The position numbers and the translations under genes were made by a program. This document shows, piece by piece, positions 1-6,340 of a stretch of DNA of 11,744 nt (position 1 is its first letter; each line of letters opens with the position of its first letter). Under the pieces are notes generated by a model. That model was given only the letters and a program-made list of their open reading frames with translations, was not told the origin of the DNA and made no database searches. The stretch spans positions 1-11,744 of the forward strand of contig JAUVET010000019.1 in NCBI GenBank assembly GCA_030594665.1, read 5' to 3'. The stretch comes from Methanosarcinaceae archaeon (GTDB taxonomy: Archaea; Halobacteriota; Methanosarcinia; Methanosarcinales; Methanosarcinaceae).

Positions 1-303
1 GATATGACATCCAATACAATCAACATCCATGCTTGCTGCGTGACCGTTGGAGTTACCATGACTCAAATCAACATTAAAATTGTTTGTACCATGGCAGTCA
101 TCGCATGTCAACGTTTGATGCGCAGTGCCAGATTCCAATTCTGCTTTAATGTCATCCATGCCCGATGTGTGGCATTTGTCACAATTCACATTACTTCCAC
201 TTACAAATGCATGGGATCCGGTGTACAATGCCAGAGTTGAAGGTAATGCAAACATACCCACTGCCACAACCGATATTAATAGCAAGATGAATTTTTCATT
301 CAT
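1..303 (-). CDS. Secreted small multiheme c-type cytochrome, paralogue 1 (C-terminus cut by window edge)
   Basis: This gene has no stop inside the window; its first 101 codons are present. The start at 303 reads MNEKFILLL, with a GGAG at 310-313 on this strand placed 6 nt upstream. A Sec-type signal peptide covers about residues 1-25, with likely cleavage after STLA. Three CXXCH haem-attachment motifs are visible at residues 41, 67 and 96, so it is a periplasm-side (pseudoperiplasmic) haem protein that carries electrons. It is a close tandem paralogue of the next gene (476-1045): 28 of the first 34 residues agree, and the haem spacing and the GHAASM-VDCIGCH block are shared. The total haem count is unknown because the end is missing; the paralogue has four. 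Electron-transfer function is family knowledge; its redox partner is inference from the neighbouring membrane cytochrome. Confidence 0.88.
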   Translation of the reverse strand, partial: MNEKFILLLISVVAVGMFALPSTLALYTGSHAFVSGSNVNCDKCHTSGMDDIKAELESGTAHQTLTCDDCHGTNNFNVDLSHGNSNGHAASMDVDCIGCHI

Positions 304-370
304 TTTGTACTCCAATTTACTGTTAACTGGTACAACCCCGCAATTCAGTGATTTTAAGAAGTGTAATAGA

Positions 371-378
371 TATAAAAG
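371..378 (-). promoter_or_regulatory. TATA box of cytochrome paralogue 1
   Basis: On the minus strand this reads CTTTTATA, about 70 nt upstream of the start at 303. It would put transcription initiation near 345 with a leader of roughly 40 nt that contains the GGAG ribosome binding site. Confidence 0.45.
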
Positions 379-444
379 ATGCAAACATCACCTTTCGACA
401 TCTTAACATCTCTAATAAATTCTAAATATGTTGAATGTTTCAAA

Positions 445-477
445 CATATAAAAAAAATAAAGGCTAATAAAGCCTTT
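445..477 (-). terminator. Hairpin plus T-run terminator after cytochrome paralogue 2
   Basis: The minus strand has AAAGGCT, a TTATT loop, then AGCCTTT, a perfect 7-bp stem (459-465 with 471-477), followed at once by a T-rich tract (ATTTTTTTTAT). The stem overlaps the TAA stop codon of the upstream gene (476-478). The shape is that of an intrinsic terminator and would separate transcription of the two tandem cytochromes. Confidence 0.6.
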
Positions 478-1045
478 ACTCTATTGTTGACCAGTTATTG
501 GAATCCCAAAGAAGGGTACTACCGCCTTTTATCCAGATGGTTCCACTTACAGTGTCAAGACTCGCATCAGTAATGTTGACTAGTACATCTGTATGACATG
601 CGATACAGGCCTGATCCCTGTCATCTATATCTGCATTAATCCCTGCCGTGTTATTCCAAGTCACCCCATGGTGAGCTGCTGAAGCCATATTCAATTCGCG
701 TAAAACGTCTTCACCAGTGACACTCTGATTTGCACTTGTATGACATCCAATACAATCTACACTCATGCTTGCTGCATGCCCATGTTCGTTACCCTGATCT
801 AAGTCAACGTTGCCTATATTCGTTGGACCATGGCAGTTTCCACATGTCATTGTAGTATGTGGCCTGCTACTTGTATTCAATTCCTTAGCAATGTTATCCA
901 TACTCGCTACATGGCACTTGCCACAATCCACACTACTTCCATTGACAAATGCGTGTGACCCGGTGTACAATGCCAATGTCGTTGGCAATACAAACATGCC
1001 CACTGCAACTACTGAAAGTAGTAATAATATTATTTTCCCATCCAT
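476..1045 (-). CDS. Secreted tetrahaem c-type cytochrome, paralogue 2
   Basis: This is a 189-residue exported haem protein. A signal peptide occupies about residues 1-25 (hydrophobic run LLLLSVVAVGMFVLP, cleavage likely after TTLA). CXXCH motifs start at residues 41, 68, 98 and 147, giving four haems; several free histidines (H31, H63, H88, H90, H125, H126) could be distal ligands. The C-terminal 35 residues carry no haem motif. A strong GGAGGA at 1055-1060 lies 9 nt before the ATG, fixing the start. It is a tandem duplicate of the gene ending at 303 and is divergent from the 13-haem membrane cytochrome at 1225. By family it should shuttle electrons outside the membrane; accepting them from the 1225 protein is an inference from context. 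No specific named family is recognised. Confidence 0.9.
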   Translation of the reverse strand: MDGKIILLLLSVVAVGMFVLPTTLALYTGSHAFVNGSSVDCGKCHVASMDNIAKELNTSSRPHTTMTCGNCHGPTNIGNVDLDQGNEHGHAASMSVDCIGCHTSANQSVTGEDVLRELNMASAAHHGVTWNNTAGINADIDDRDQACIACHTDVLVNITDASLDTVSGTIWIKGGSTLLWDSNNWSTIE

Positions 1046-1224
1046 TAGATATATTCCTCCATCATTTTAATCTGATCTGTTTAATTTAATACATATATTC
1101 CCTGTTATATAATGATTGCTATTTAGACTGCTGCTCTGCTTTTTTCAATCGCTTGAACAGCACATTTAAATAAATAAATCGTCTATAGTATTTGATATAA
1201 CTTAACAAACATCTGGTCAGTTTC
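1046..1224. promoter_or_regulatory. Divergent promoter region between cytochrome genes
   Basis: This 179-bp AT-rich spacer lies between two divergently read cytochrome genes. For the minus-strand gene, TTATATAA at 1105-1112 lies about 60 nt from its start, and GGAGGA at 1055-1060 is its ribosome binding site. For the plus-strand gene, TTTAAATA at 1165-1172 lies about 55 nt from the ATG at 1225, and no clear ribosome binding site is seen before that ATG. The arrangement would allow coordinated control, but no operator repeat was recognised. Confidence 0.45.
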
Positions 1225-2190
1225 ATGTATAAAAAAAACGCTTTACTCATATTTTCAATCATTATTTTTGTTGTGGCAGCAGTACTGGGTGTCAGCGTCA
1301 TCTTTAAACAGATGGAAAATCCCGCTGTCTGTTCCAGATGCCATGCAATGAAACCGTACTACGATTCATATTCTAATCCGCAGGATTATCCGCTGATCCG
1401 CAGCCATAAAAGTGAAAGCATATCGTGCATTGACTGCCACTCAGCACCTGGGATGGAAAATAGGGATAAAGCGCGTATGACGATCGTTAAGATATTAGTA
1501 TCATACATTTATACTGGCAATGCGACAGCAGACACATCTTTGCTTAAGGCAGATTGCACAAAATGTCATGATGTCGATACCAGTTTCAGTGATACGGAAA
1601 TAAACCCTCATGCAGGTGTACAAAGCTGCGAAGTGTCCTGCCATCTTGTGCATGAAGATCTTATATTGGGGGATTTCATGAAAATGGATTGTGCAGAATG
1701 TCATGTTGAACCTGATGTAGGTGGGAGACATGCTAATGTGAATTGTGTAGGGTGCCATCCAACACACGGGAAAATACCTTCGTGCACAGGTTGTCATGCG
1801 AACCATGATGGCTCAAATATAAAAGTTGAGAACAGTGAGTGTTTGGAATGTCATGGTGGAAGTGCACATACGATCACGGTTGGTACATATGATGAATTAT
1901 CGATAATCCAGACGGATGCTTGTGGAGCATGCCATGGGGAACAATATCAAAAATTAATTAATAGTATGCACGGAAACATGGATACATGCGTTGGCTGCCA
2001 TCCATCACATGGAGAAATTAGACCATGTGGCAATTGTCATCAAAATATTTATTTAATGGCCGTTAATTATTCAACACCAATGCACATGCCTGTTCATCGC
2101 TTCTTCAATTGTACTGACTGTCATAACGTTGGCGGTGGTGTACACACCACCTGCACCGACTGCCACATCATAGACCCACACTCGATCTAA
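1225..2190 (+). CDS. Membrane-anchored 13-haem c-type cytochrome with NapC/NirT-like N-terminus
   Basis: The 321-residue protein begins with a transmembrane anchor (about residues 6-27, no obvious cleavage site), then CSRCHAMKPYYDSY at 36 and SHKSESISCIDCH at 61-72. This pattern is typical of the NapC/NirT/NrfH quinol dehydrogenase family (haem motif followed by Met, then a second haem after a His). Beyond this lie further motifs: CXXCH at residues 111, 156, 174, 187, 206, 233, 255, 268, 296 and 310, and one CX3CH (CEVSCH) at 135. The total is 12 CXXCH plus one CX3CH, against four haems in ordinary NapC. By homology the N-terminus would take electrons from a membrane carrier (methanophenazine or a quinone), and the long haem-rich part would pass them outward. 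The two small secreted cytochromes read divergently are candidate partners. The acceptor is unknown. It ends 9 nt from the convergent mptD gene. Confidence 0.88.
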   Translation: MYKKNALLIFSIIIFVVAAVLGVSVIFKQMENPAVCSRCHAMKPYYDSYSNPQDYPLIRSHKSESISCIDCHSAPGMENRDKARMTIVKILVSYIYTGNATADTSLLKADCTKCHDVDTSFSDTEINPHAGVQSCEVSCHLVHEDLILGDFMKMDCAECHVEPDVGGRHANVNCVGCHPTHGKIPSCTGCHANHDGSNIKVENSECLECHGGSAHTITVGTYDELSIIQTDACGACHGEQYQKLINSMHGNMDTCVGCHPSHGEIRPCGNCHQNIYLMAVNYSTPMHMPVHRFFNCTDCHNVGGGVHTTCTDCHIIDPHSI

Positions 2191-2199
2191 TACTAAAAA

Positions 2200-2565
2200 C
2201 TACCCCACACTCAAAATCCGCATCAACGGATACTCAAGTTCCTCATCATACTCAAGCGCAACCCACACTCTCCCGGAACCATACACAACACCTATCCTGA
2301 CATCAAGCATACGCCCCTCAAGCTCACAATACCCGAACTCATCATTCAAATTCGAGCGCACCATATCACGATCGATCGACACCGTAATATCCTCAACAAA
2401 CGGCTGAACCGAAATACTCTGCTCAATCGCGTGCTCAAGGCTCTCTACAGTCTTAAGGTTCACAGGTGAGCCCGTAAACTGGTGATACAGAGCACCGAGT
2501 TTGATCCCTGCCTCAAACAATGCATTGTCCCGATCTGTAATTGTAATATCGCGATTTTCATTCAT
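2200..2565 (-). CDS. mptD: Archaeal dihydroneopterin aldolase (MptD family)
   Basis: At 121 residues this fits the small archaeal dihydroneopterin aldolase family. Members cleave 7,8-dihydroneopterin to 6-hydroxymethyl-7,8-dihydropterin and glycolaldehyde in tetrahydromethanopterin/sarcinapterin synthesis in the cytoplasm. The hallmark N-terminal block FEAGIKLGALYHQFTGSPV is at residues 17-35. Glu18 and His28 have the spacing of the Glu and His reported as important in the Methanocaldococcus enzyme, and Tyr106 near the C-terminus is a candidate for the catalytic Tyr. It is the last gene of the artA-asd-pssA-mptD run, starting 1 nt after the pssA stop, so it is probably co-transcribed. No metabolic link to the lipid genes is known, and a GGGA upstream is only a weak ribosome binding site. 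Confidence 0.85.
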   Translation of the reverse strand: MNENRDITITDRDNALFEAGIKLGALYHQFTGSPVNLKTVESLEHAIEQSISVQPFVEDITVSIDRDMVRSNLNDEFGYCELEGRMLDVRIGVVYGSGRVWVALEYDEELEYPLMRILSVG

Positions 2566-2566
2566 T

Positions 2567-3244
2567 TTAATTCCCGTTGAATATTTTATTGGTTTTTATA
2601 ACAGGAGATGCGACATATAATGTCATTGCCACGAAAAGGATAAGCGAAAGCGATGGCGTGTACTTCACATTTATAAAAAACGATGGGATTACCAGTCCGA
2701 ATACCACAGATACCGGTGCCATGGTTCTCATATTGCTCAATTTCGGATATGTAAATGTACTGATCATGAGAAGCGAAAGAATGACTACAAGGGCAACCAC
2801 TGAGTAGACATTTATGTATTTTGCATCTATTAGCAGATATGATGCTATCATAACGCATCCTGCTGTGATGGGTAATCCCTCAAAATCAGTAATGGTTTTT
2901 TGTACCGAACTGAACCTGGCAAGCCTTAAGATCCCGCAAATAACATAGAAACAGACTGTCGCACCTGTCAAATATGGGTGATGTGCGCTGTATGCTAAAT
3001 ATACAATAAAAGCAGGAGCAACACCAAAAGATACCAGGTCTGCAAGTGAATCCATAGTCCCGCCAAATTCACTGCTTGAAAGGCGGCGCGCAAGATAACC
3101 ATCAACACCATCGGCGACGGCTGCCACTAACAGCAGTATGCATGCAAGGTCATAACGTCCATTGGATGCTGCAACCATTGCACCCATCCCAAACAGTGCA
3201 TTTGATAGTGTAACAATGTCCGGGACCTTGAGCTTTTGTAACAT
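2567..3244 (-). CDS. pssA: CDP-archaeol serine transferase (archaetidylserine synthase, PssA family)
   Basis: This 225-residue integral membrane enzyme belongs to the CDP-alcohol phosphatidyltransferase family. The signature of metal- and substrate-binding aspartates is present: D45-x2-D48-G49-x2-A52-R53, then G61-x3-D65-x3-D69, followed by LVSFGVAPA as in the PssA subgroup. Several hydrophobic segments (about 12-26, 33-45, 72-86, 93-106, 124-138, 145-162, 170-192 and 196-212) fit a polytopic membrane protein. It should transfer CDP-archaeol onto L-serine to give archaetidylserine, the substrate of the decarboxylase encoded just upstream at 3256-3873. GGGAG at 3251-3255 on this strand lies 6 nt before the ATG. 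Its place behind asd and artA fits the reported need for PssA and PssD in archaeosortase-dependent lipid anchoring in Haloferax. Confidence 0.9.
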   Translation of the reverse strand: MLQKLKVPDIVTLSNALFGMGAMVAASNGRYDLACILLLVAAVADGVDGYLARRLSSSEFGGTMDSLADLVSFGVAPAFIVYLAYSAHHPYLTGATVCFYVICGILRLARFSSVQKTITDFEGLPITAGCVMIASYLLIDAKYINVYSVVALVVILSLLMISTFTYPKLSNMRTMAPVSVVFGLVIPSFFINVKYTPSLSLILFVAMTLYVASPVIKTNKIFNGN

Positions 3245-3255
3245 ATTGTTCTCCC

Positions 3256-3873
3256 TTATTGTGTATTGTTTTTCATTGCTATCACAGTTTCTCCTGCATA
3301 GACTTTATCTCCTTTTTTACATATGATCTCAAACACTTCAGGAATGGTAACGTCAACACGTGAACCAAAACGTATCATACCAAGTCTTTGACCCTGTTGT
3401 ATCCTATCACCTTCTTTCACATATGTGATGATCCTGCGCGTGATGGTGCCTGCGATCTGTGTAACATTTACTTCGCCATGTTCGGTATCAATGATTATTT
3501 TGTTGCGTTCGTTCCTATCGGAATCTTTGCAAAAAGCAGGGATGTATCCTCCCTTCTTGTGTTCGACATTGCGAATTGTACCCGCAAGTGGTATCCTGTT
3601 CACATGCACATTCTGGAAGTTCATGAAAATACATACAGTCCTGCCGCGGATGTCGATGACTTTTCCATCGGCAGGTGCAACCATACATTTTTTGCATATC
3701 TTTATATTCCTTTCAGGATCCCTGAAGAACCGCAATAAAAAAACAACAGACATAACTCCAACATATGTTGTGAATTGCATGTATGGATTTTTTGTCAAAT
3801 ATGCACTGACTCCGCTTATGGTGGTGAACATTAAAACTGCAACGATCCAGGGGATAGAACCTTTTGCGAGCAT
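3256..3873 (-). CDS. asd: Archaetidylserine decarboxylase proenzyme (phosphatidylserine decarboxylase family, short type)
   Basis: The 205-residue protein matches short phosphatidylserine-decarboxylase-related proteins of archaea and some bacteria. Visible landmarks are two N-terminal hydrophobic segments (about 6-24 and 33-48), FFRDPERNI at 49-57, APADGKV at 66-72, the FMNFQNVHVNRIP block at 83-95, and the self-cleavage region LGMIRFGSRVDV at 164-175. Cleavage between Gly170 and Ser171 would leave a short alpha chain with an N-terminal pyruvoyl group. It should decarboxylate archaetidylserine to archaetidylethanolamine at the membrane. Its ATG abuts the artA stop codon with no gap, and pssA follows after 11 nt, so translation is probably coupled. 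Other members of the fold act on other substrates, but the adjacent pssA makes this assignment firm. Confidence 0.9.
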   Translation of the reverse strand: MLAKGSIPWIVAVLMFTTISGVSAYLTKNPYMQFTTYVGVMSVVFLLRFFRDPERNIKICKKCMVAPADGKVIDIRGRTVCIFMNFQNVHVNRIPLAGTIRNVEHKKGGYIPAFCKDSDRNERNKIIIDTEHGEVNVTQIAGTITRRIITYVKEGDRIQQGQRLGMIRFGSRVDVTIPEVFEIICKKGDKVYAGETVIAMKNNTQ

Positions 3874-4710
3874 TTAATGATTCCCTGTAACTTTTTGAAC
3901 AACAGTATGCAGTTGTTCAGTTATTAACTTCCACAGCCCGTCTATCAGATCCAATAGTTCGGGCAAAATTTTCAGTACTGCATAAGCTATAAAAAACAGT
4001 GCAATTCCTGAACCTGCTTTTGCAATTATATGGTGTGCAATCTCAAAACTGTTTGCACCAAACCATCGTTCCCCGTTTGCGATTATGACAAACACATCTC
4101 TTATAATATTCAGGATATATATCACAGGAACAGATACCAAAAAGGCAGCCATGAGGCGCTTTGTGGATGCATTGACAGAAATTATCAAGCCTGTGAACAA
4201 TGCGATGCTCTCAATTGCAGTGCAGGCTAATATGATCTGAACCCTGTATCCATTAAGTGATATCATATCCCACGATTCGCGCAGCGCCGGAAAATCCAAT
4301 AGGTTAAGCATCCACATGACATGATCTGTAACCCCGGAGATGATCCACGTATTTAGCGTGGGCATCTCTGCAAAAGGGAAATAGAACAGTGCTCCAATTG
4401 CGGTTGCACTGGTTGCCATTGAGACGATATCAGTTTGATCATTTATAGATAGATCGATCATTTGGGTTCTGTTAAAGTATTCCATTATCATGGTACGTGC
4501 CAGCACAATACAAAATGCCGCAACTGCAAGTGTTAAAACTATATTGGCATAATCATTTTCCTCAAGGTAATGGAGTGGCTGGTATGCCCAGTGTATGGTA
4601 AAAAATCCCCACCCGACACCTCCGATCAAATTGCGGATCGTTTGGCGTTTTGGAACAATGGAGGATATGACCATCAATGCAACTGCGACCCATAATACAT
4701 TTTCTATCAT
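3874..4710 (-). CDS. artA: Archaeosortase A
   Basis: The 278-residue polytopic membrane protein has the exosortase/archaeosortase catalytic triad arrangement: Cys163 in LACTAIES, Arg204 in NIIRDVF, and a third polar position in the AHHIIAKAG segment (His226/His227). Hydrophobic segments run through most of the chain; a short amphipathic tail follows residue 245. Archaeosortase A is a membrane transpeptidase-like enzyme that recognises C-terminal PGF-CTERM tripartite signals on surface proteins, such as the S-layer glycoprotein, and is needed for their lipid anchoring. No PGF-CTERM protein is encoded in this window, so the substrates lie elsewhere. It is first in a run with asd and pssA, with its stop touching the asd start. 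The start at 4710 is supported by the TATA box at 4741-4748, which would give a leader of only a few nucleotides. The subtype call (A rather than another archaeosortase) rests on overall pattern and on the pssA/asd context. Confidence 0.88.
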   Translation of the reverse strand: MIENVLWVAVALMVISSIVPKRQTIRNLIGGVGWGFFTIHWAYQPLHYLEENDYANIVLTLAVAAFCIVLARTMIMEYFNRTQMIDLSINDQTDIVSMATSATAIGALFYFPFAEMPTLNTWIISGVTDHVMWMLNLLDFPALRESWDMISLNGYRVQIILACTAIESIALFTGLIISVNASTKRLMAAFLVSVPVIYILNIIRDVFVIIANGERWFGANSFEIAHHIIAKAGSGIALFFIAYAVLKILPELLDLIDGLWKLITEQLHTVVQKVTGNH

Positions 4711-4740
4711 TTTTTAAGCACCTTTTAATAGGTATTTCTC

Positions 4741-4748
4741 TTATATAA
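4741..4748. promoter_or_regulatory. Palindromic TATA box shared by artA operon and Nudix-TFS genes
   Basis: TTATATAA sits near the middle of the 67-bp gap between two divergent starts. Its centre is about 34 nt from each ATG (4710 on minus, 4778 on plus). With an archaeal TATA-to-start distance near 26 nt, both transcripts would have leaders of about 7-8 nt, i.e. near leaderless. A GGTG on the minus strand (4720-4723) would then fall at or before the transcription start. Confidence 0.5.
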
Positions 4749-4777
4749 TAGATAATTCGTATAAAGGTTTTGTCTAA

Positions 4778-5194
4778 ATGGTACCTATTACCCCTAAATT
4801 GACTGTTGATGCCGTAATAATCTTAAATGGTAAGATTGTACTTATCAAGAGGAAAAACCCGCCTTATCAGGGTATGTTCGCATTGCCAGGAGGTTTTGTA
4901 GATATTGGCGAAACTACTGAGGAGGCAACGGCACGCGAAGTTTTAGAGGAAACCGGACTTTTAATAGAAATAATTAAATTACTTGGCGTATATTCTGCTC
5001 CATTGCGTGATCCGCGCGGGCACACAGTGACTGTGTGTTACCTTGCACTTGGTAGAGGCAATCCAAAGGCAGATTCGGATGCAGAGGATATTAAGCTTTT
5101 TGAAGTCACGGATATACCAAAGTTGGCGTTTGACCATAATATGATAATAGATGATGCAAGAGATGATATGGATGCAATTTTGTCCAAAGTGTAA
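4778..5194 (+). CDS. Nudix hydrolase, ADP-ribose pyrophosphatase-like
   Basis: The 138-residue protein has a complete Nudix box, GX5EX7REUXEEXGU, at residues 39-61 (Gly39, Glu45, Arg53-Glu54, Glu57-Glu58, Gly60), so the catalytic magnesium-binding glutamates are intact. The N-terminal strand [17 protein letters not shown] and [12 protein letters not shown] are typical of small archaeal and bacterial Nudix enzymes acting on ADP-ribose or oxidised nucleotides; the exact substrate cannot be read from the sequence. The gene follows the divergent promoter with the artA operon and probably has a very short leader. Its end overlaps the TFS start by 23 nt, so the two are likely co-transcribed and translationally coupled. 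Confidence 0.88.
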   Translation: MVPITPKLTVDAVIILNGKIVLIKRKNPPYQGMFALPGGFVDIGETTEEATAREVLEETGLLIEIIKLLGVYSAPLRDPRGHTVTVCYLALGRGNPKADSDAEDIKLFEVTDIPKLAFDHNMIIDDARDDMDAILSKV

Positions 5195-5486
5195 AAGTAT
5201 GATGTTTCCGGTACAGGGTGTATTGCAATGTAAGAAATGCGGCCATGTATTGGATAAAAAGGAGGAAGGTGAAGCTTTTGTTTCGAAATCCAAGCGAGAT
5301 GAACGCGAGGTGATCGTTCTTGATAGTAACGAAGCCCAGGGTCTTCCAACGACTCAAATACGTTGCCCGGAATGCGAGCACAATATTGCATACTGGTGGT
5401 TGCGGCAACTCCGGTCGGCTGATGAATCTGAAACACGTTTTTTAAAATGTGTTAAGTGTGGCGCAACATGGCGTGAATATGATTAA
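5172..5486 (+). CDS. tfs: Transcription factor S (TFIIS/RPB9-like RNA polymerase cleavage factor)
   Basis: The start at 5172 ([11 protein letters not shown]) is chosen because it gives the usual 104-residue length and places the first zinc cysteine at residue 4; an in-frame ATG at 5151 would add seven residues with no counterpart in the family. The N-terminal zinc ribbon uses Cys4, Cys7, Cys20 and Cys23. The C-terminal TFIIS-type ribbon uses Cys65, Cys68, Cys93 and Cys96, with the catalytic Asp84-Glu85 pair in [13 protein letters not shown] enters the RNA polymerase funnel and stimulates transcript cleavage in backtracked complexes. The intact acidic pair argues for an active cleavage factor and not an inhibitory paralogue. 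It overlaps the Nudix gene by 23 nt and precedes pcna, which has its own promoter. Confidence 0.93.
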   Translation: MQFCPKCKSMMFPVQGVLQCKKCGHVLDKKEEGEAFVSKSKRDEREVIVLDSNEAQGLPTTQIRCPECEHNIAYWWLRQLRSADESETRFLKCVKCGATWREYD

Positions 5487-5537
5487 CATTAACATTATTG
5501 CCAAATGATGTCGGTAAGTCGAATAAAAACAAGGAAA

Positions 5538-5590
5538 CTTATATAACTTAATGGATATAATGAAGTTCAAATTTAAATTATTTAACGGAG
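5538..5590 (+). promoter_or_regulatory. Promoter and ribosome binding site of pcn-priL
   Basis: CTTATATA at 5538-5545, preceded by the purine-rich AAGGAAA (BRE-like), lies about 55 nt before the pcn ATG. Transcription would begin near 5570. GGAG at 5587-5590 is the ribosome binding site, 7 nt before the start codon at 5598. Confidence 0.6.
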
Positions 5591-5597
5591 AATTTAC

Positions 5598-6335
5598 ATG
5601 TTCAAGGCAACAATTGATGCAAATCTTTTAAAGGATTCGATCGAATCACTATCGGTACTTGTTGATGAGGCAAGATTTAGGATATCACCGGAAGGAATCG
5701 CAGTGAGAGCTGTGGATCCTGCAAACGTTGCAATGGTTAGCTTTGACCTGCCAGCCAGTGCGTTTGATGGATTTGAGGCTGACGATTCAGAAATTGGAAT
5801 GGATCTTACAAAGGTTACTGATATTTTAAGTGTGGTCGATAAAAACGAAACGATTTTGATGGAACTTGACGACCTGTCTCAAAAACTTTTGATACAGGCA
5901 GGTGGATTGTCTTATACGATATCATTGCTTGATCCTTCAACTATTCGTGCAGAGCCAAAGATCCCGCAGTTGGAGTTGCCGGCAGAGGTTGTACTAAATG
6001 GTATGGACCTTCGCAGGGCTGTAAAGGCTGCTGAAAAGATTAGCGACCACATGTTACTTGGTGTTGAAGGGGATGTATTTTTCATGGAAGCGGAAGGCGA
6101 TACTGACCGCGTGAGACTTGAGATGCCACGGGATCAGTTGATCGATTTAAAACCCGGGGATGCGCGTTCTTTGTTCTCCCTGGATTATCTTTCAGACATT
6201 GCAAAACCGGCTTCAAAGTCTAATGAAGTAGCTCTTTCTCTTGGACTGGATTTCCCGGTAAAGATCAATTTCTCGATTCCGAACAGTGATGGGGAAGTGA
6301 AATACCTGTTAGCACCAAGGATCGAGTCCGATTAA
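5598..6335 (+). CDS. pcn: DNA polymerase sliding clamp (PCNA)
   Basis: The 245-residue protein matches archaeal PCNA in length and layout: two clamp domains joined by the interdomain connector (about residues 115-130, LLDPSTIRAEPKIPQLEL). It opens with MFKATIDANLLKDSIESLSVLVDEARFRISPEGI, has the AVRAVDPANVAMVSFDLP block at 36-53, and ends YLLAPRIESD, the C-terminal tail that contributes to binding of PIP-box partners. It should form a homotrimeric ring tethering DNA polymerases, ligase, FEN1 and other factors to DNA. GGAG 7 nt upstream supports the start. The primase large subunit follows after 5 nt, so the two replication genes form an operon. No defect is visible. Confidence 0.97.
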   Translation: MFKATIDANLLKDSIESLSVLVDEARFRISPEGIAVRAVDPANVAMVSFDLPASAFDGFEADDSEIGMDLTKVTDILSVVDKNETILMELDDLSQKLLIQAGGLSYTISLLDPSTIRAEPKIPQLELPAEVVLNGMDLRRAVKAAEKISDHMLLGVEGDVFFMEAEGDTDRVRLEMPRDQLIDLKPGDARSLFSLDYLSDIAKPASKSNEVALSLGLDFPVKINFSIPNSDGEVKYLLAPRIESD

Positions 6336-6340
6336 GGGTT

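Noticed and set aside
3388..3877. Plus-strand frames of 116 and 150 codons opposite asd
   Set aside because: They are antisense to a clearly conserved decarboxylase gene, overlap each other, and have no recognisable domain.
5038..5436. Minus-strand frames opposite the Nudix and TFS genes
   Set aside because: They lie opposite two well-conserved genes with complete catalytic and zinc motifs and show no domain of their own.
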